Source: Hysterangium stoloniferum (taxonomy: Eukaryota; Basidiomycota; Agaricomycetes; Hysterangiales; Hysterangiaceae). From it: a stretch of DNA of 64,000 bases. Location: contig WHVD01000045.1 in NCBI GenBank assembly GCA_015178975.1, positions 434,001 to 498,000 on the forward strand, written 5' to 3'. Below the pieces are notes generated by a model. The model searched no databases. It worked only from the letters and a program-made list of their open reading frames with translations, and was not told where the DNA came from. Below are positions 1 to 10,436 of this stretch, piece after piece. Numbering within the stretch: the stretch's first letter is position 1; the number at the start of each line of letters is the position of its first letter. The position numbers and the translations under genes were made by a program.

Positions 1-302
1 TAATTGGGTTCTCCTGGAGTCTAGCGAGAATAATCGAGTTGACTATGATGCTGATAGCTGGATCTTGCGAACCCGAACCTGTGTGTACCAGAGTGCGCAG
101 CCTCGATACCATCTCCATCCTCGTTTCTCTCCTTCCACATTGTGACGTAATGCGTAGCTCGACCAATGACCAATCCATCAGTAACAGACTTGAGCGTTTA
201 GATTTCGCCGCGCGTTCCTTCCTTTGCGTGGTCGCCACACCTACCATCCATGTGTCGGTGGGTCTAATTACACCCACCTATATGAGCGTTGGAGGAACAT
301 AG
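1..302 (+). pseudogene. Family A gene copy A1, last exon only
   Basis: Only exon 5 of the five-exon family A gene lies in the window; the rest would be upstream of base 1. The frame contains the family signature LIAGS.EPEP.CT.VRSLDT followed by RSFLCVVATP. Intact copies end with a Ser-Asn-stop in the bases TCTAATTAGA; here the same bases are entered one base out of frame, so the reading runs on to a later stop at 300-302. That points to a one-base deletion and a decayed 3' end. No function is known for the family. Confidence 0.6.
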
Positions 303-1400
303 TTGCCCTGACAAAGGTCTTGCACAAATGATTGAATACACTTCCTAATCGTTTCTCTTCAATTATGCCGACAAATCTCAACCAAACCTGGAGGAGCACA
401 ATCCCGTCGCGCTTTAATTAATTCACTTTTCAACCAGATATGAAAACATGTATTAAGATATAAAGTTTGAGCCAATGTAAGAGCGCATATAGTCACTTTT
501 TGCCATCGCTACGAACACTGCAGCTTGTACTCATACGTGCGTTGAATACATTTTGGGGCACTAGCCTTGGCCAGACTAACATCCCAATCATTAACAACAC
601 TCGTTTTAAATAAATTATCAATGGAGGTCTGAAAAATGACTCCCCCGTCGCCATTTCGATGTCTTGTTCAGACTTATCATACCTTCAGGGTAGTGTTCAA
701 TCAACAAGATCCACGGTCTTAAAACCGAGAGCCTTCACACCAAGCGAATCAATCTGTTGCGCGAATTTCTTAAACTAATGCTCTTCCATTGAAAACTTGA
801 CAATATAGCTGCCATAGGTTAATCAAATATAAGAGCGCATAGAGTCACCTTTCATCATTGCCGCGAACTCTGCATGTTGCACGCATTGATCCCATACATG
901 CATTGAATACAGTTGGGGGCACCACCTGTGGGTAGACTGACATCCCATTTATAAATGACAATCATTTCAAACAGAACGCGAACTGGAGAGTTATCTGAAA
1001 CTACATAATTTAACAAAATGTAAAAGCGAAGATAGTAGAGAGTATTTGCAACTAATATTTCATTAGTTCCAAATACTCTCTAGTCACTGATCACTGCGAG
1101 GTTCTCTAGACTGGTGTTGAGTATATTCCCAGGGCCACCCATCGCTGAAATCACATCCCATATTTAGTGAGAACAATTTCAATAGAATACCACTAGGATG
1201 ACCCAAAGAAGGTTGTGGTCCCACCGTTATCCTGTTGTCATTTGTTTGGGAGAGCAGGAAGCCGGACCAAACCAATGGACAACACCATGATGAAGACACC
1301 GACACTTCTTCACCTGTCGCGAGCTTTCACCTTGGATAAGAGAAAAGTAGCTCGTGGTCATTTCAGGTGGAATCAGCTATCAACTAAGAGCTGAAGAATA
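303..1400 (-). pseudogene. Module D relic (convergent with copy A1)
   Basis: This stretch recurs after the 3' end of every family A copy, in the opposite orientation to A. Read on the minus strand it holds short coding-like pieces related to FAQQIDSLGVKALGFKIVDL and to VQLM.QDLCQG, joined by possible small introns (donors GTAAAA and GTGACTGTATG). Stops and frame changes break it here. It is either the 3' part of a gene facing A or a non-coding repeat. I do not recognise the product. Confidence 0.4.
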
Positions 1401-1815
1401 CCCACGACGACTGTAAGGTCGTCAAGTGACCTCACTCGGTCGGTACAGACATGACTACGTGATTTTTCCTTTAGGGCAGTAATGAGGAATACAGTTAATC
1501 GAAACAGTCTCGATAGAAAGAGCAGCTACCTTTCTTGAGAAGTGTCCTTGGTAATATATCTTTCGTAGAACAATGGAGTGGCCAGTTGTAATCGAAAGCT
1601 TGTAATTTCCGTCTATAGATGGAGGTAGCAATGATGAAGAACTTGGATCGGATGAACTAGAAGGCTCGTTTCTGGTGAGGTCAATGACATGGGTGCAGGG
1701 GGGGGGGGGACTATATATGATAATTTCACTTTATTTCCTAGTTTGACCAACCCAGCTTGGATACTGCACCGTCACAAATGCCTTAACCTTCCAATCGCCC
1801 TTGCACCACCGAAAT
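1400..1815 (-). pseudogene. Module E relic with VIDLT motif
   Basis: Matches module E at 15,490-16,300 (minus) and 44,780-45,240 (plus). Read on the minus strand it encodes a VIDLT core followed by a serine-rich run and LLPPSIDG, the conserved end of the module. A run of ten G residues near 1,700 replaces the shorter run in the other copies and likely breaks the frame. The left end continues into module D. The Ile-Asp-Leu-Thr core resembles a SUMO-interaction motif, but this copy is degraded. Confidence 0.4.
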
Positions 1816-1949
1816 TGGGGAAAATTTGGCAATCCGGAGAATTCCAGCTGTGCTCAGAACGGCCGATTGTCGTACGGTTGGTTCTCTCCCGCCGGTTGTA
1901 CCCAGATCTCTCCAAAGCAGGTTTTCACTGGTATACAGACCCGTCACCT
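1816..1949. other. Junction between module E and copy A2
   Basis: About 130 bases join module E to the middle of an A gene. Part of it (CGGTTGGTTCTC...CCGCCGGTTG) recurs at 20,055-20,105, again directly upstream of an A exon 3 fragment, so the same rearranged junction was copied. No open frame of note. Confidence 0.3.
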
Positions 1950-2809
1950 CCAATTACGTTATTAATTTACAACGTTTTAGTCAAGTCACCGCTGCACACC
2001 AACTTTGATGAGGTTGCATCAATATTTATGATAAACCTCGCCCGTTATCTATCAGAATCTGATGATCCCTTACTTGTTTTCGGCCTCTTTGGCATCGTGG
2101 AAGCAATCTGCCATGTGCGTCAACCATCTGTAGAGGAGCTCACGGCGATCAGAGGTTACGTTGAATTCTGGTTACAAGCGTGCGTCGCCACATCACACCA
2201 TTTCATCCTTCCCACAAAACCATAACAGACAAAATCACCCCCAACGACTTTACTCGTATGGATATCCTACACAACTTCTCGTGTGTTGCATCCAAGATGC
2301 ATGGTTTCGAGATATTGCTGCAGCAGTATCGAGGGTTACATTGAAGGACATAAACATCCATATAGCGTCATTGACACTTCATATTGATTGCGGGACATCA
2401 CATTCACTGTATCGGAGCATTCACTCCTTGCAAACCTTCTTCAACGACAGCACGCTTTTCACCGCTCACATCGACCAGCTGAATGTGGTTTCTTCGTTCA
2501 TTGCCCCCATCGAACGGTATGTTCATAATATTCTTTCTTATAGTACCGTCTTACATGCGCCTATTAAACTGTCCAACCAGTCTGATTCTGATGGAAGCGA
2601 TTCCACATTACCCGCTCTTGCATTCTGCCGAGATAGTCATGGCGGTTACTCTAAAGCTGATAGCTAGACCTTCCGAGCCCGAATCTACGTGTACCACAGT
2701 GCGCAGTCTCAATACCATGGCCACGCTCGCTTCTTTTCTTCCACAGTGTGACAGAATGCATGGCTCGGGAAATGTCCAATCCATCAGTTACTGGCTTGAG
2801 CTTTAGGTG
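1950..2809 (+). pseudogene. Family A gene copy A2, exons 3-5 (5' truncated)
   Basis: Starts inside exon 3 (VKSPLHTNFDEVASIF), crosses the 50-nt intron 3 (GTGCGT donor, ATAACAG acceptor near 2,226), exon 4 (ALRVTLKDINIHIASLTL) and the intron 4 region, into an exon 5 of a divergent subtype (LILMEAIPHYPLLHSAEI). That subtype is shared with the A-prime fragments at 17.2, 31.9, 49.1 and 53.6 kb. Exons 1 and 2 are missing and there is no promoter, so it cannot be expressed as a normal A protein. Exon 5 ends early at 2,806 relative to intact copies. Confidence 0.65.
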
Positions 2810-2867
2810 TCACCGCGCGTTCCTTCCCTTGCGTGGTCACTTCCACTCGTGTGTCGGTAGGGTATAG

Positions 2868-3660
2868 TTAGACCACCCATATCAGTGTTGGAAGAACATG
2901 GTTACCTTGACAAAGGTCTTGCATCATCAATTGGACAAACTTCCCAATAATTTCTCTTCGATAATGCCGAGACATGTCGACCAAATTACGAGGAACCCAA
3001 TAGCGTCCCCGGTTATTTAACTCACTTTGCAGCCAGGGTTGCAGTACATGGTTATTTTGTATTATCGCCGCCAGCTCTGCAGTTGTCCCCACAATTGTAT
3101 TGAACACATTTGGCTGTGCCTAGAGTAACATCCGAATCATGAACGATACTTGTTTTAAGCTAAGATATCACTGAATGTCTGAAAACGGCCTCCCCCGTCG
3201 CCATTCGATGCATTGAATACACTTGCGGGCACCACCCGTGGCTAGACTGACATCCTGGTTATCATTTCAAATAGAACGCGGACTTAAGAGTCGTTTGAAG
3301 CTACATAAGTTGACTCAATTTGAAAGCAACCATGGTCACTTGTAATGAGCAGTGCGAGGTTTTCTAGACTGGTGTTGAATATATTCCGAGGACTACTCGC
3401 TGAAATCACATCGCATATACTAGCGGGAACAAGGTCAATCGAATACCACTAGGACGTATCAAAGAAGGCGGTCCGCCCGTTATTCTCTTACCATGAGAAC
3501 AGGAAGCCGTGCCAAACCAATGAACAACACCATGTTCAAGACACCGACACTTCTACACATGTCGTGAGTTTTCACCGTGGATAAGAGAAAGGTAGCTCGT
3601 GGTCATGTCAGGTGGAATCATAGATCATCTAAGAGCTGAAGAATACCCACGACCCGCCGC
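2868..3660 (-). pseudogene. Module D, best-preserved coding stretch (79-residue frame)
   Basis: The minus strand at 2,868-3,107 holds an open frame with NVFNT, a Leu/Gln-rich helix, NLVDMSRHYRREIIGKFVQL and MMQDLCQGNHV. In this copy the small intron seen in other D copies (GTAAAAAGTG...TATAG) seems to be absent and the frame runs straight through. The Arg codon in RHYRREI is a TGA stop in most other D copies, so this one preserves the older state. The rest of the module (3,108-3,660) holds only broken pieces. It lies tail-to-tail with copy A2. Product unknown. Confidence 0.45.
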
Positions 3661-3689
3661 ATGGAGCAGGCAATCCACGATAAATCTCC

Positions 3690-4260
3690 TTTATTGTGTT
3701 TCAATGTTTCAGTTGCTAGCGTCACACTACAACCACGAATTTATTGTACTCACTATCCCGACATTTCCTTTACTCCTTGCCTTTATGCTGACTGGGGTGT
3801 CATGTTCGATTGATTTTATTTGGAGGAGTAGGGAAACTTGATCCAATTTAATATTAACGAGTGCATCGACTAGATCCGTGGGCCTCTTCCACGATAGTTG
3901 CCGTCACCTGTTCCTTCCTATGTGTAGTCGCCACACCTTTCACTGTGTTGGTGCGTCGACGATTCGAATTACATCTCCGCTTTCCGGAATATAACGCCTC
4001 GAAGATAACCATGAGGCTTCCACACCGTTTCATGAAGCACAATGTTGGTGAGTTGGTCCCCAGAATGGTGCTAGCCAAGGAGACACCGCCAGATGTGAAT
4101 TTCAACATTGGCACGGACTCACAGTGCTTCACAATCCTTAATCTACCTTGCCATCGTCGAATCAAATGGCCACAGCAATTGAAAAAGTGTGAGCTTGGTA
4201 CGAACAGTTCACTCAGCAGGATAGACAATAATATGACTAGTTGTACTTAATTATGACTGA
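3690..4260 (-). pseudogene. Module B relic
   Basis: Homologous to 16,570-17,160, 21,540-22,045 and 31,480-31,860 on the minus strand and to 49,250-49,830 and 53,820-54,420 on the plus strand. The likely coding sense is minus: a piece reading RPTDLVDALVNIKLDQVS follows an intron-like segment with a CTAAC branch site just before AG. The opposite strand also has a long open frame (129 codons), but the motif kept between copies fits the minus strand better. Function unknown. Confidence 0.4.
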
Positions 4261-4343
4261 TTATAAATTATAGGCACAATTTGTTTATACGAACTCCGAT
4301 GGACTTACTGCCGGATTGGTCATTGCTCGAGCCGCGTATTATG

Positions 4344-4690
4344 TCTCTCAGTCTCCGACTCTCTCAGTCTCTGACTCTCTCGGCCTCCGACTCTCAGTCC
4401 CTGACTCTCAGTCTCCAACTCTCAGTCTCCAACTCTCAGTCTCCAACTCTCAGTCTCCGAGTCCTAGTCCCTGACTCTCAGTCTCCGACTCTCCAACCCA
4501 ACCCTTGACTTATCCTTCAGTTTCCGATCGGTAGTTTACCGAGAGGTTTACTCGACAGGACTAGTTTCCACCTGCCCGAAATTTAAGGACACCTGACGGT
4601 AACTTGCGAGGGTGCAGCACATGAGCTGAAGCCAAGTCCTTCGGCTCAGTCCCAGTCGGCCAGCCGACATCTGTCAGTTTCTGCTCTTAA
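4344..4690 (+). mobile_element. LTR fragment (3' part), same family as the solo LTR at 8,220
   Basis: The right part matches the end of the solo LTR at 8,220-8,998: TTCCGATCGGTA, then CACCTGCCCGAAATTTAAGG, GCTGAAGCCAAGTCCTTC and a terminal CTTAACA. Its left part is a degenerate CTCTCAGTCTCCGA tandem repeat that takes the place of the 21-bp repeats in the other copy. It cuts an exon 5 relic on its left and abuts exon 2 of copy A3 on its right. Confidence 0.65.
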
Positions 4691-5821
4691 CACTTGAGCA
4701 AGATTCTACACAAGCGTCTCACCCTGCCAAAATTGGGAAGACTGATTCAAGAGTGTGTTGATTTAGCGAGGTAAGGGATACCTCAGCGTCGATCATTGAA
4801 CACACTTGAAATACTCATGTCTGAGTCGTAGACCTACATACCCACCTCAAATTCAGGGAAGAGCGACGAGAGTTTTACGGAGTGTCCCGGTATTTTCACC
4901 TCACATGCAGCGGAGTACCAAAGGGCTCATGCTATATTTGGCTTCGGCCTTCTATTTCTGCCCAGGTGTCTGTTTCCCAGATAGCGACACGTCAACTGGG
5001 ATTATGTCATCACTTTACAATGTTTTAGTCAAGTCACCGCTGCACACCACCTTGGACGAGGTTGCATCAACATTTGTTATACAAATCGCTGATTATCGTT
5101 ATCGTGGAAGCGATTTCCCACATGCATCAACTATTTGTAGAGGAGCTCACAGCGATCAGAGGTTACTTTGAATTCTGGTTACAAAGGTGCGTCGCAACTT
5201 CACAAGATGTCATCTTTCCCACCAAAAGCACTACAGAGAAAGTCACCGGCGAACAATTCCCCTATCTGCAGATCCTATACAGCTTCTCGTGTGTTGCATC
5301 CACCAAGATGCATGCTTTCGAGATTTTGCTGCAGCGGCATTGAGGGTTATATTGGACGACATAACCGTGCACATAGCGTCATTGACACTTCATCTTGATT
5401 TGCAGACATCAATTTTACTGTTGTGGAGTATTTACTCCTTGGAAACTTTCTTCAACGACAGCATGCTTCTCACCAATCACATCAATGAGCTGAATGTGGT
5501 TTCTTTGCTCATTGGGTCCATCGTAAGGTATGTTCACTATATTTTACCTTCCAGCACCCTCTTGCTTACATCCGCCTATGAACCTTTCCTACCAGTCTGA
5601 TTCTGATGCACCCAATTCCAGATTTGGCTCTCCTGTTGTCTGGCGAAGGAATAATCAAGTTGACGATGAAGCTGATAGCTGGATCTTCCGAACCCGAACC
5701 TGTGTGTACCACAGTGCGCAGCCTCAATACCATCCCCATCCTCGTTTCTCTTCTTCCACACTGTGACGTAATGCGCGGCTCGACCAATGACACATCCATC
5801 AGTTACAGGCTTGAGCATTTA
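4691..5821 (+). pseudogene. Family A gene copy A3, exons 2(end)-5
   Basis: Begins in the last third of exon 2 (SKILHKRLTLP), with intron 2 present (donor GTAAGG near 4,772, acceptor TCGTAG), exon 3 (PTYPPQIQGRATRVLRS, LASAFYFCPGV, VKSPLHTTLDEVASTF), exon 4 and most of exon 5. Exon 3 carries an internal deletion after IADYR that shifts the frame. The 5' end is cut by an LTR fragment and the 3' end by the first minisatellite unit at 5,822, within the codons for RLEHLD. It is a double-truncated pseudogene. Confidence 0.65.
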
Positions 5822-5954
5822 GACAAGCCTGGGAACCCTTGCTACACTGCGGGGCGGTCACTTCGTGACCTGCCCCACAACTTCGCTGTGGGCTCTGGCT
5901 TGTTGGGGGGCGAAGCCCCCCAAACCCCCCCATGTCAACAACTCCTAAGTGTTG
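5822..5954 (+). repeat. Minisatellite element R1: hairpin leader
   Basis: First of three copies (also 10,008-10,142 and 12,491-12,607). Starts CAAGCCTGGGAACCC and contains three nested-type hairpins in a row: GGTCACTTCGTGACC, CCACAACTTCGCTGTGG, and a 21-bp perfect stem-loop at 5,903-5,923 (TTGGGGGGC, loop GAA, GCCCCCCAA). It ends with a C-rich run and a short AACTC.TAAGT stretch just before the tandem array. No coding frame. Confidence 0.75.
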
Positions 5955-6221
5955 CCAAATGGAACACGTCACCAAACGGAAAGTGTCACCAAACGGAAAG
6001 TGTCACCAAATGGAAAGTGTCACCAAACGGAAAGTGTCACCAAATGGAAAGTGTCATGGAACAGAAAGTGTCACAGATGGTGACAACAACTCTTATGTAT
6101 TGCTCAGACACATTGTCAGAGAACATAGAACTTGTGTTAGAAGGAAAACCATTTAAGGAACAGAAAGCCTTTAAAGGAAGGAAAGTCTTTACAGGGGAGA
6201 CTGTTCAGAGAATGGAAAGAA
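5955..6221 (+). repeat. 17-bp GGAAAGTGTCACCAAAC array and transition
   Basis: About six copies of a 17-bp monomer (AAACGGAAAGTGTCACC) between 5,955 and 6,060, with C/T alternation at one position, then degenerate GGAAAG-rich sequence up to 6,221. Related by its GGAAAGT core to the arrays at 10,437 and 12,608. Confidence 0.75.
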
Positions 6222-6495
6222 AGGTTACAGAAGGAAACAACAGTTACAGAAGGAAACAACAGTTACAGAAGGAAACAACAGTTACAGAAGGAAACAACAG
6301 TTACAGAAGGAAACAACAGTTACAGAAGGAAACAACAGTTACAGAAGGAAACAACAGTTACAGAAGGAAACAACAGTTACAGAAGGAAACAACAGTTACA
6401 AAAGGAAACAACAGTTACAGAAGGAAACAACAGTTACAGAAGGAAACAACAGTTACAGAAGGAAACAACAGTTACAGAAGGAAACTACAGTTACA
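6222..6495 (+). repeat. 19-bp tandem array (GTTACAGAAGGAAACAACA)
   Basis: About 14 nearly identical 19-bp monomers in a row; one differs by a single base (ACAAAAGG). The array lies inside a long open frame only because the monomer has no stop in that frame. Confidence 0.85.
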
Positions 6496-7372
6496 AAGAA
6501 AACACCAATGGCTACAAAGGAATCAATGGTTACAAAGGAAACACCAATGGCTACAAAGGAATCAATGGCTACAAAAGAATCAATGGTACAAAGGAATCAA
6601 TGCTTACAAAAGAATCAATGGTACAAAGGAATCAACAGTTACAAAGGAATCAACAGTTACAAAAGAATCAATGATTACAGTTACAAAAGCAACAACAGCC
6701 ACAAAGGAAAGATAGCTCAGAAAAGGAATGATAGTAAAGAAAGACAAAAGCAACAACAGTTACAAAGTACACAATGGTTACAAAGTAAACAACACTTACA
6801 AAAGAAACAATGGTTAAAAAGTAAACAACAGAAACCCTTGGAGAATGGAACCCAAGGTTACAAAAGAAACAAAAGAACAACAGTTGCAAAAGGAATAAAG
6901 GGGTACAAAAGGAATACAGGTCACAAAGGTAATCACAGGTCAGAAAAGTAATGATAGGCCAGAAAAGCAATGATAGCTCACAAAAGTAATCACAGGCCTG
7001 AAAAGTAATCCCAGGGCAGAAAAGCAATGACAAAGACATTGATTGAGAGAAAATTGATAAGCATTCATTAAGCATGGATGGATCATTGCCATGACTTCAT
7101 TTGCATGATTGGATTTCAAAAGGAAACAAAGGTTACAAAAGGAAACAAAGGTTACAAAAGGAAACAATGGTTACAAATGGAAAAAGTGGTTAAAGTGACT
7201 CTCAACTGCAAGTAATTACTGTGGACATTCAATTTATTTATTTTGATTTAATGTATTTTATTTTGATTTATTGAAGTTTATTTTATTTTATTGTTTTTCA
7301 TTTCAATTTATTTTATTTTAAAACATTTTAAATTCATTTATTATATTTTATTTGAATTATTCTGATTTTATT
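6496..7372 (+). repeat. Degenerate GTTACAAAGGAA repeats and AT-rich spacer
   Basis: From 6,496 to about 7,190 the sequence consists of diverged TTACAAAAGGAAACAATGG-type repeats. It then passes through a unit-conserved TGACTCTCAACTGCAAGTAATTACTGTGG segment into a 150-bp spacer of ATTTTATTTTGATTT repeats (7,215-7,372). The same order occurs at 13,850-14,190, and the T-rich spacer also occurs at 11,718-11,835. No gene. Confidence 0.7.
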
Positions 7373-8219
7373 GAGGCCGATCAGAGGGGGACAGAGGAAG
7401 AAGGAAACAGTACACACAGCAGCTGGACAAAGAGAGAAGGAAATAGTACACACACTCACTGAAGAAAGGGTACACACACCACCTGGAGGAAAGAGAGGGC
7501 TGGTCAGAGGAGGATGGTGGAAGAAGGAAATGGTAGACATACTGTAGGAAAGAGAGAGTAGGCCAATCAGAGGAACACGCACTGGCTGGAGGAAAGAGAA
7601 TGGAGGCCAATCAGGGCAGGACAAAGAGAGAAGCACAAACCACCTGGAGGGAAGAGAGAGGGCCGATCAGAGCAGGATGGAGAGAGAAGGAAATAGTACA
7701 TGCACTTGCTGGAGGAAAGAGAGGGGGGGCCAATCAGAGCAGGACGGAGGGAGGAGGGAAGGGGACACACCTCCTGGAGAAAAGAGAGAGGAGGACGAAG
7801 GGAGAAGGAAACGGTACACACAGTGGCTAGAGGAAATAGAGAGGAGGCCAATCAGAGGACGAAGAGAGAAGGAAATGGTACACACCTCCTGGAGGAAAGA
7901 GAGAGGACAAAGGGAGAAGGAAACAGTACATGCACCGGCTGGAGGAAAGAGAGAGGAGGACAGAGGGAGAAGGAGCAGTACACGCACCGGCTAGAGGAAA
8001 GAGAGGGGGCCGATCAGAAGAGGACAGAGAGAGAGGGAAATGGAACGCGCACTGGCTGGAGGAAAGAGAGAGGAGACAAATCAGCGCAGGACAGAGGAAG
8101 AAGGAAACAGTAGATGCACCGGCTGGAGGAAAGAGAGGGGGACAATCAGAGGAGGACAAAGAGAGGGGAAAGGGAGTGCGCACTGGCTGGAGGAAAGAGA
8201 AGGGGACAATCAGAGGAGG
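7373..8219 (+). repeat. Purine-rich 64-67-bp tandem array, left part
   Basis: Units of roughly 64-67 bp, each with CTGGAGGAAAGAGAG, a CCAATCAGAGGAGGAC-type segment, GAGAGAAGGAAA and GTACACGCACCGG. One strand is almost pure purine. The array is split by the solo LTR at 8,220-8,998 and resumes at 8,999. Several units contain GGCCAATCAG, the classical CCAAT-box consensus. The open frames across it are a by-product of composition. Confidence 0.8.
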
Positions 8220-8998
8220 TGTTACGACTGTGTCGCAACCCTATCGGTCCCGAGGTTATTGCCACTTGTCAACATTTCAAGTCATCCTATTGGAAACCAT
8301 TGGCCCCAAAGCTGACGAATGTTTTCACGAAGATCAAACTCCGTTTACGCCCACGTCAAAATAACTTGTATTGTCTGGTCAAACTTTGATACGTCCCCTT
8401 TATTATGTTGATCCATCCAATCTTATGTTTCGCATATGCCTATCTATATTTGTAGTCCTTGAACTATTTCCTTTTATCGTAATCCCGCTCTCGGTTATCA
8501 TCGGCCTCCGAACTAATCATAAACTTCCCGTTCCTAGTCAAGCTTATTGTTAATACCGTGTTCCGCCCTTCTCCCCATTAGTATTTTCCAGACGCCTGTT
8601 ACTTGTATATGAACCCGCTGTAGTTGTAGTCACTAGGCAATCAGAATATCGACTCAGAATACCCTCATACGCCTGTATCAGTCTCATACGCCTGTATCAG
8701 TCTCATACACCTGTATCAGTCTCATACGCCTGTATCAGTCTCATACTAAGAATCCCCCCATCCGCCTTCGCGTGCACTCGCCCACTCCTGGCCCCAACCC
8801 CTTGGCCCGACGCTCAACTTGTCCTTCGATTCCGATCGGTATCACGCCGAAAGGTACTCATTAGGATTAGTCTTCACCTGCCCGAAATTTAAGGACATCC
8901 TACGGATATTTGTGAGGGCGCAGCACATAAGCTGAAGCCAAGTCCTTCCGATCGGTCCCTGTTGGCCACCGACATTAGTCAGTTTTCAGTTCTTAACA
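8220..8998 (+). mobile_element. Solo LTR with 5-bp target duplication GGAGG
   Basis: A 779-bp segment begins TGTTACGAC and ends TCTTAACA, the TG...CA form of an LTR. The five bases GGAGG lie on both sides (8,215-8,219 and 8,999-9,003), a target-site duplication. The purine-rich array continues unchanged on both sides, so the insertion is clear. Inside is a four-copy 21-bp repeat (CTCATACGCCTGTATCAGTCT type) at about 8,665-8,748. It shares its 3' region with 4,344-4,690 and 36,715-37,534. No internal retroelement genes: the product of LTR-LTR recombination. Confidence 0.9.
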
Positions 8999-9500
8999 GG
9001 AGGACAGAGAGAGGGAAAGGGAACACACACCGGCTGGAGGAAAGAGAGGGGGACAATCAGAGGAGGACAAAGAGAGGGGAAAGGGAATGCGCACTGGCTG
9101 GAGGAAAGAGAGAGGGCTAATCAGAAGAGGACAGAGAGAGGGAAATAGAATGTGCACCGGCTGGAGGAAAGAGAGAAGAGGCAAATCAGTGCAGGACAGA
9201 GGAAGAAGGAAATGGTAGACGCACCGGCTGGAGGAAAGAGAGAGGGTCCCAATGAGAGGAGGACAGAGAGAGAAGGAAACAGTACACGCACCTGGAGGAA
9301 AGAGAGGAGGATGATCAGAGGACAAAGAAAGAGGAAATGGTACACGCACCGGGTGGACAAAAGAGAGAAGAGGTCAATCAGAGGAGACAGAGAAGGAAAT
9401 GGTACACACACTCGCTGGAGGAAAGAGAGAGGAGGCGGATTAGCACAGGACAGAGGGAGAAAGAAAGAGTACACGCATCACCTGGAGGAAGGAGAGAGGG
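8999..9500 (+). repeat. Purine-rich 64-67-bp tandem array, right part
   Basis: Continuation of the array at 7,373-8,219 beyond the solo LTR, same unit structure (GGCTGGAGGAAAGAGAG ... GGACAGAG). Merges into a 16-bp G-rich array at 9,501. Confidence 0.8.
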
Positions 9501-9845
9501 TGCGCTGTGAATGGGAGTGGGTGCGCAGTGGTGGATGGGTGCGGGTGGATGGGTGCACAGTGGATGGGTGCAGGTGCGCGGTGGATGGGTGCGGGTGGAT
9601 GGGTGCGTGGTGGATGGGAGCAGGTGTGCGATGGGAGCAGGTGCACGGTGGATGGGTGCGCAGTGGATGGGTGCGCCATGGATGGGTGCGCGTTGGATGG
9701 GTGTGCGTTGGATGGGTGCACGTTGGATGGGTGCGTGCTGGATGGGTGCGCACTGGATGGGTGCATGGTGGATGGGTGCGTGGTGGATGGGTGCGCGGTG
9801 GATGGGTGAACGGTGGATGGGAGCAGGTGCGCAGTGGATGGGGTG
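9501..9845 (+). repeat. 16-bp GGATGGGTGCGCGGTG tandem array
   Basis: About 20 copies of a 16-bp monomer (GGATGGGTGCGCGGTG, with changes at two or three positions such as GCGTGG and GCACGT). One strand is strongly G-rich. The protein readings (MGVRWMGA type on plus, HPSTAHPS type on minus) are artefacts of the repeat. Confidence 0.85.
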
Positions 9846-10007
9846 TGGTGCCGAAGGAAATGTGCGTCCCGTGCTGACTAATTTTTGCACTGTTGATCGT
9901 ACCTTTTACCTTCCTTATATGGCCATTATGGTGCTAAATCAGGAAAAAGTTCGGGTGCTCCACACCCTCACAGTGCCCACAACCCACCAAGCAACTTTAC
10001 TATATAT
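9846..10007 (+). repeat. Minisatellite element end module, diverged copy
   Basis: Holds GCTGACTAAT, then TTCGGGTGCTCC, CCACACCCTCA, CCCACAACCCACCAAGCAACTTTACTATATATGG. This is a diverged form of the end module seen at 12,336-12,490 and 60,750-60,950, and it leads directly into the next hairpin leader at 10,008, so the units stand head-to-tail. Confidence 0.6.
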
Positions 10008-10142
10008 GGACAAGCCTGGGAACCCTTGCTACGCTGCGGGCTCTGGCTTGTTGGGGGGCGAAGCCCCCCAAACCCCCCCACATAGACAACTCTTAAGTAT
10101 TTCTGAGACTCATTGTCAGAGGCCAAGGAAATTGCTTTCAAA
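10008..10142 (+). repeat. Minisatellite element R2: hairpin leader
   Basis: Second copy of the leader: CAAGCCTGGGAACCC, then the 21-bp stem-loop at 10,051-10,071 (loop GAA), a C-rich run and AACTCTTAAGTATTTCTGAGACTCATTGT. The two upstream TTCG-loop hairpins of R1 are missing here. Confidence 0.75.
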
Positions 10143-10436
10143 TGTAAAGTCTCGTAGAACGTAAAGTCTCGTAGAACGTAAAGTCTCGTAGAACGTAAAG
10201 TCTCGTAGAACGTAAAGTCTCGTAGAACGTAAAGTCTCGTAGAACGTAAAGTCTCGTAGAACGTAAAGTCTCGTAGAACGTAAAGTCTCGTAGAACGTAA
10301 AGTCTCGTAGAACGTAAAGTCTCGTAGAACGTAAAGTCTCGTAGAACGTAAAGTCTCGTAGAACGTAAAGTCTCGTAGAACGTAAAGTCTCGTAGAACGT
10401 AAAGTCTCGTAGAACGTAAAGTCTCGTAGAACGTAA
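10143..10436 (+). repeat. Perfect 17-bp array (GTAAAGTCTCGTAGAAC, about 17 copies)
   Basis: About 17 consecutive copies of the 17-mer with no base change visible. Neighbouring arrays in the same element are full of variants. The perfect match implies recent expansion or strong homogenisation. Confidence 0.95.

Noticed and set aside
5606..6715. 369-codon frame joining an A exon 5 reading to tandem repeats
   Set aside because: It crosses the junction between A3 and the minisatellite block and then translates arrays; a chance fusion.
7215..7372. Replication origin in the AT-rich spacer
   Set aside because: Only base composition supports it; no defined origin consensus exists for this kind of fungus.
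7567..9474. Many frames of 75-140 codons (Leu/Ser/Pro-rich on minus, Glu/Arg-rich on plus)
   Set aside because: Composition effect of the purine-rich array; all frames look alike.
9152..10164. 241- and 217-codon Trp/Gly-rich frames
   Set aside because: Translation of the 16-bp GGATGGGTGCGCGGTG array.
10143..10436. CRISPR-like array
   Set aside because: Head-to-tail 17-mers without spacers in a eukaryotic setting; a simple minisatellite.
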